NCBI RefSeq assembly: GCF_014635585.1
Contig: NZ_BMDC01000004.1
Location: 124,001 to 188,000 of the forward strand
Source of the DNA: Rothia aerolata
Lineage (GTDB): Bacteria; Actinomycetota; Actinomycetes; Actinomycetales; Micrococcaceae
DNA: 64,000 bases
Reading direction: 5' to 3'
Position 1 is the stretch's first letter. Every line of letters starts with the position of its first letter. This document shows, in pieces, positions 62,888 through 64,000 of this stretch. Both the position numbers and the translations under genes were made by a program. Below the pieces are notes generated by a model, which saw only the letters and a list, made by a program, of their open reading frames with translations, did no database searches and was not told the DNA's origin.

Positions 62888-63678
62888 TGACCCTGAAAAT
62901 CGTAACGGTGACCGCCGGACTCTCCGAGCCGTCGTCCACCGCCCTGCTGGGTGAGCAGTTGACTGCCGCTATGGTGTCTTCCCTGGACGACGCCGGTGTG
63001 TCGGCTGAGACTCTCGAGGTACGACTGCGCGACATCGCTAAAGACATTACCAACCACTACCTCACCGGCTTTCCCATGGGTAAGCTGGCCCAGGCACTGG
63101 ATGCGGTGCGCGATGCCGATGCGGTGATTACCGTAACCCCCACCTTCAAGGCTAGCAACTCGGGGCTCTTCAAGAGCTTCTGGGATCTGGTGGAAGATGA
63201 TTCCATGCTGGGCACCACCGTTCTTCTGGGTGCTACCGGCGGTACAGCTCGGCACTCGCTGATGATTGATACCGCTATGCGCCCCCTCTTTGGCTACTTG
63301 AAGGCCCAGGTGATTCCCACCGGTGTTTTCGTTGCTACCGATGATTTCGGAAGCGACGCTTCACTGGATCGCCGTATTGCGGCAGCGGGTAGGGAAATGG
63401 CGCAGTTCCTGCTTTTGAAGGCCGGCGCCTTGCAGAATGCCAAGAATAGTTCGGTTAATTCAACAGATAAAAATGAATCTGTTAATTTTGGCGACAAAGA
63501 ATTAAAGAATGTCGAAAAAGAGCCTTTCGATATGGAAGGTGAATTTGACGATAAAAACGGCGCTAATTCCGGAGATTTCTTTGGTATTGCTACCACCCAG
63601 AAGAACTCTTCTAAATACAAGGCACCGGGGCTAGAACCCCTAACCGTCACCCCCTTTGAGCAACTCCTCAAAGGCTAG
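62887..63678 (+). CDS. NADPH-dependent FMN reductase with C-terminal insert
   Basis: 263 residues. Flavodoxin-like: VTVTAGLSEPSSTALLGEQL (flavin phosphate loop), DADAVITVTPTFKASNSGLFKSFWDLV, and LLGATGGTARHSLMIDTAMRPLF. Its ATG shares a base with the TAA of the oxygenase, to which it supplies FMNH2. After residue about 180 comes a 60-residue polar stretch (VNSTDKNESVNFGDKEL, EFDDKNGANSG) that is AT-rich and low in complexity compared with the rest; the family motif resumes at GLEPLTVTPFEQLL. Confidence 0.87.
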   Translation: MTLKIVTVTAGLSEPSSTALLGEQLTAAMVSSLDDAGVSAETLEVRLRDIAKDITNHYLTGFPMGKLAQALDAVRDADAVITVTPTFKASNSGLFKSFWDLVEDDSMLGTTVLLGATGGTARHSLMIDTAMRPLFGYLKAQVIPTGVFVATDDFGSDASLDRRIAAAGREMAQFLLLKAGALQNAKNSSVNSTDKNESVNFGDKELKNVEKEPFDMEGEFDDKNGANSGDFFGIATTQKNSSKYKAPGLEPLTVTPFEQLLKG

Positions 63679-63719
63679 CTGACTAGCAGAATCAGCAAGA
63701 CCCTTCGGGTAACATAAAG

Positions 63720-63757
63720 CTGTACCTGCCTTTTATTTAAAGGCAGGTACAGTTTTA
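63720..63757 (+). terminator. Intrinsic terminator after FMN reductase
   Basis: Perfect 14-bp arms (63720-63733, 63739-63752), 5-nt loop, then TTTTATTTTT. Confidence 0.85.
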
Positions 63758-63919
63758 TTTTTCACGAAATGTACGCCTATTTTCCGAAAAAACTAACCGA
63801 TATTCTTCTAAATATTTCGTTTAGGATACTTACTAGGGGTTCTGCCACCAACAATGGGGGCAGGATTTTATCTAAATCAACGCACAAAAATCATCGCACG
63901 AAGGGTAACGCGATAGGAG

Positions 63920-64000
63920 ATGACAGACAAACCACAGTCACCCAGCTATCAAGACCAGCACGAACACCAATCTATGGCGTTCTGGAAAACCTATATGCAG
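63920..64000 (+). CDS. Start of a gene running off the window
   Basis: 27 codons open from the ATG at 63920 (TDKPQSPSYQDQHEHQSMAFWKTYMQ). AAGGG lies 14 nt upstream and a closer TAGGAG directly abuts the ATG. Too short to identify; the polar start followed by an aromatic, basic stretch would suit a membrane transporter. Confidence 0.45.
   Translation, partial: MTDKPQSPSYQDQHEHQSMAFWKTYMQ

Overview
The window reads as chromosome of a moderately high-GC actinobacterium, most likely a Micrococcaceae member close to Rothia. The grounds are the 1,600-residue-class NAD-glutamate dehydrogenase, a Tat-secreted protein of a type common in that family, frequent GTG/TTG starts, and a mycothiol-type set of redox genes. 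The genus is an inference from gene content and style and was not checked by any search. No rRNA, tRNA, CRISPR array, insertion sequence or prophage was seen.

Layout. 1-7.4 kb: the end of an MFS transporter, a GyrI-like protein, the large glutamate dehydrogenase and a metabolite:H+ symporter. 7.5-16.1 kb: a cell-surface glycan cluster (four GT2 glycosyltransferases, a flippase-like protein, DUF2304, and a large DUF6541-type membrane protein). It is interrupted by an AbiF-type HEPN defence gene with a candidate non-coding RNA in front of it. 16.3-22.7 kb: flavin reductase, acetylornithine deacetylase, an AT-richer accessory stretch (VanZ-like, Septum_form-like, a frameshifted lipoprotein), then acetolactate synthase. 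22.8-30.7 kb: an ArsC-like phosphatase, ornithine cyclodeaminase with a divergent Lrp regulator, an amino-acid permease, arginine deiminase, a FluC/CrcB pair and a SorC regulator. 30.8-35.3 kb: a Tat-secreted protein, a carboxylesterase and a two-component system.

35.3-37.6 kb is the most unusual region. It is about 1.5 kb with no recognisable gene, holding a promoter plus a strongly structured small-RNA candidate with an intrinsic terminator and a perfect 60-bp palindrome without spacer. It is followed by a secreted glycine-zipper, bacteriocin-like protein and a 63-residue membrane protein that could be its immunity partner.

37.8-53.3 kb is catabolic. It has two DUF202 proteins, a GntP permease and a MarR regulator divergent from a homogentisate operon (hmgA, an unknown gene, fahA). 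A CoA transferase and a thiolase follow, so homogentisate could be taken to fumarate and acetyl-CoA. A LysR-controlled tripartite tricarboxylate transporter (TctCBA) follows, interleaved with two paralogous metallo-beta-lactamase-fold hydrolases. 53.4-64 kb: a small membrane protein between two matching palindromes, BrnQ, a BglG/LicT antiterminator with a mannose-family PTS and a Cof phosphatase, a HigBA-type toxin-antitoxin pair that looks leaderless, Ohr, and a flavin-dependent monooxygenase with its FMN reductase.

Two window-wide features stand out: long, near-perfect intergenic palindromes that occur as related pairs, and an over-represented octamer GGACGACG.
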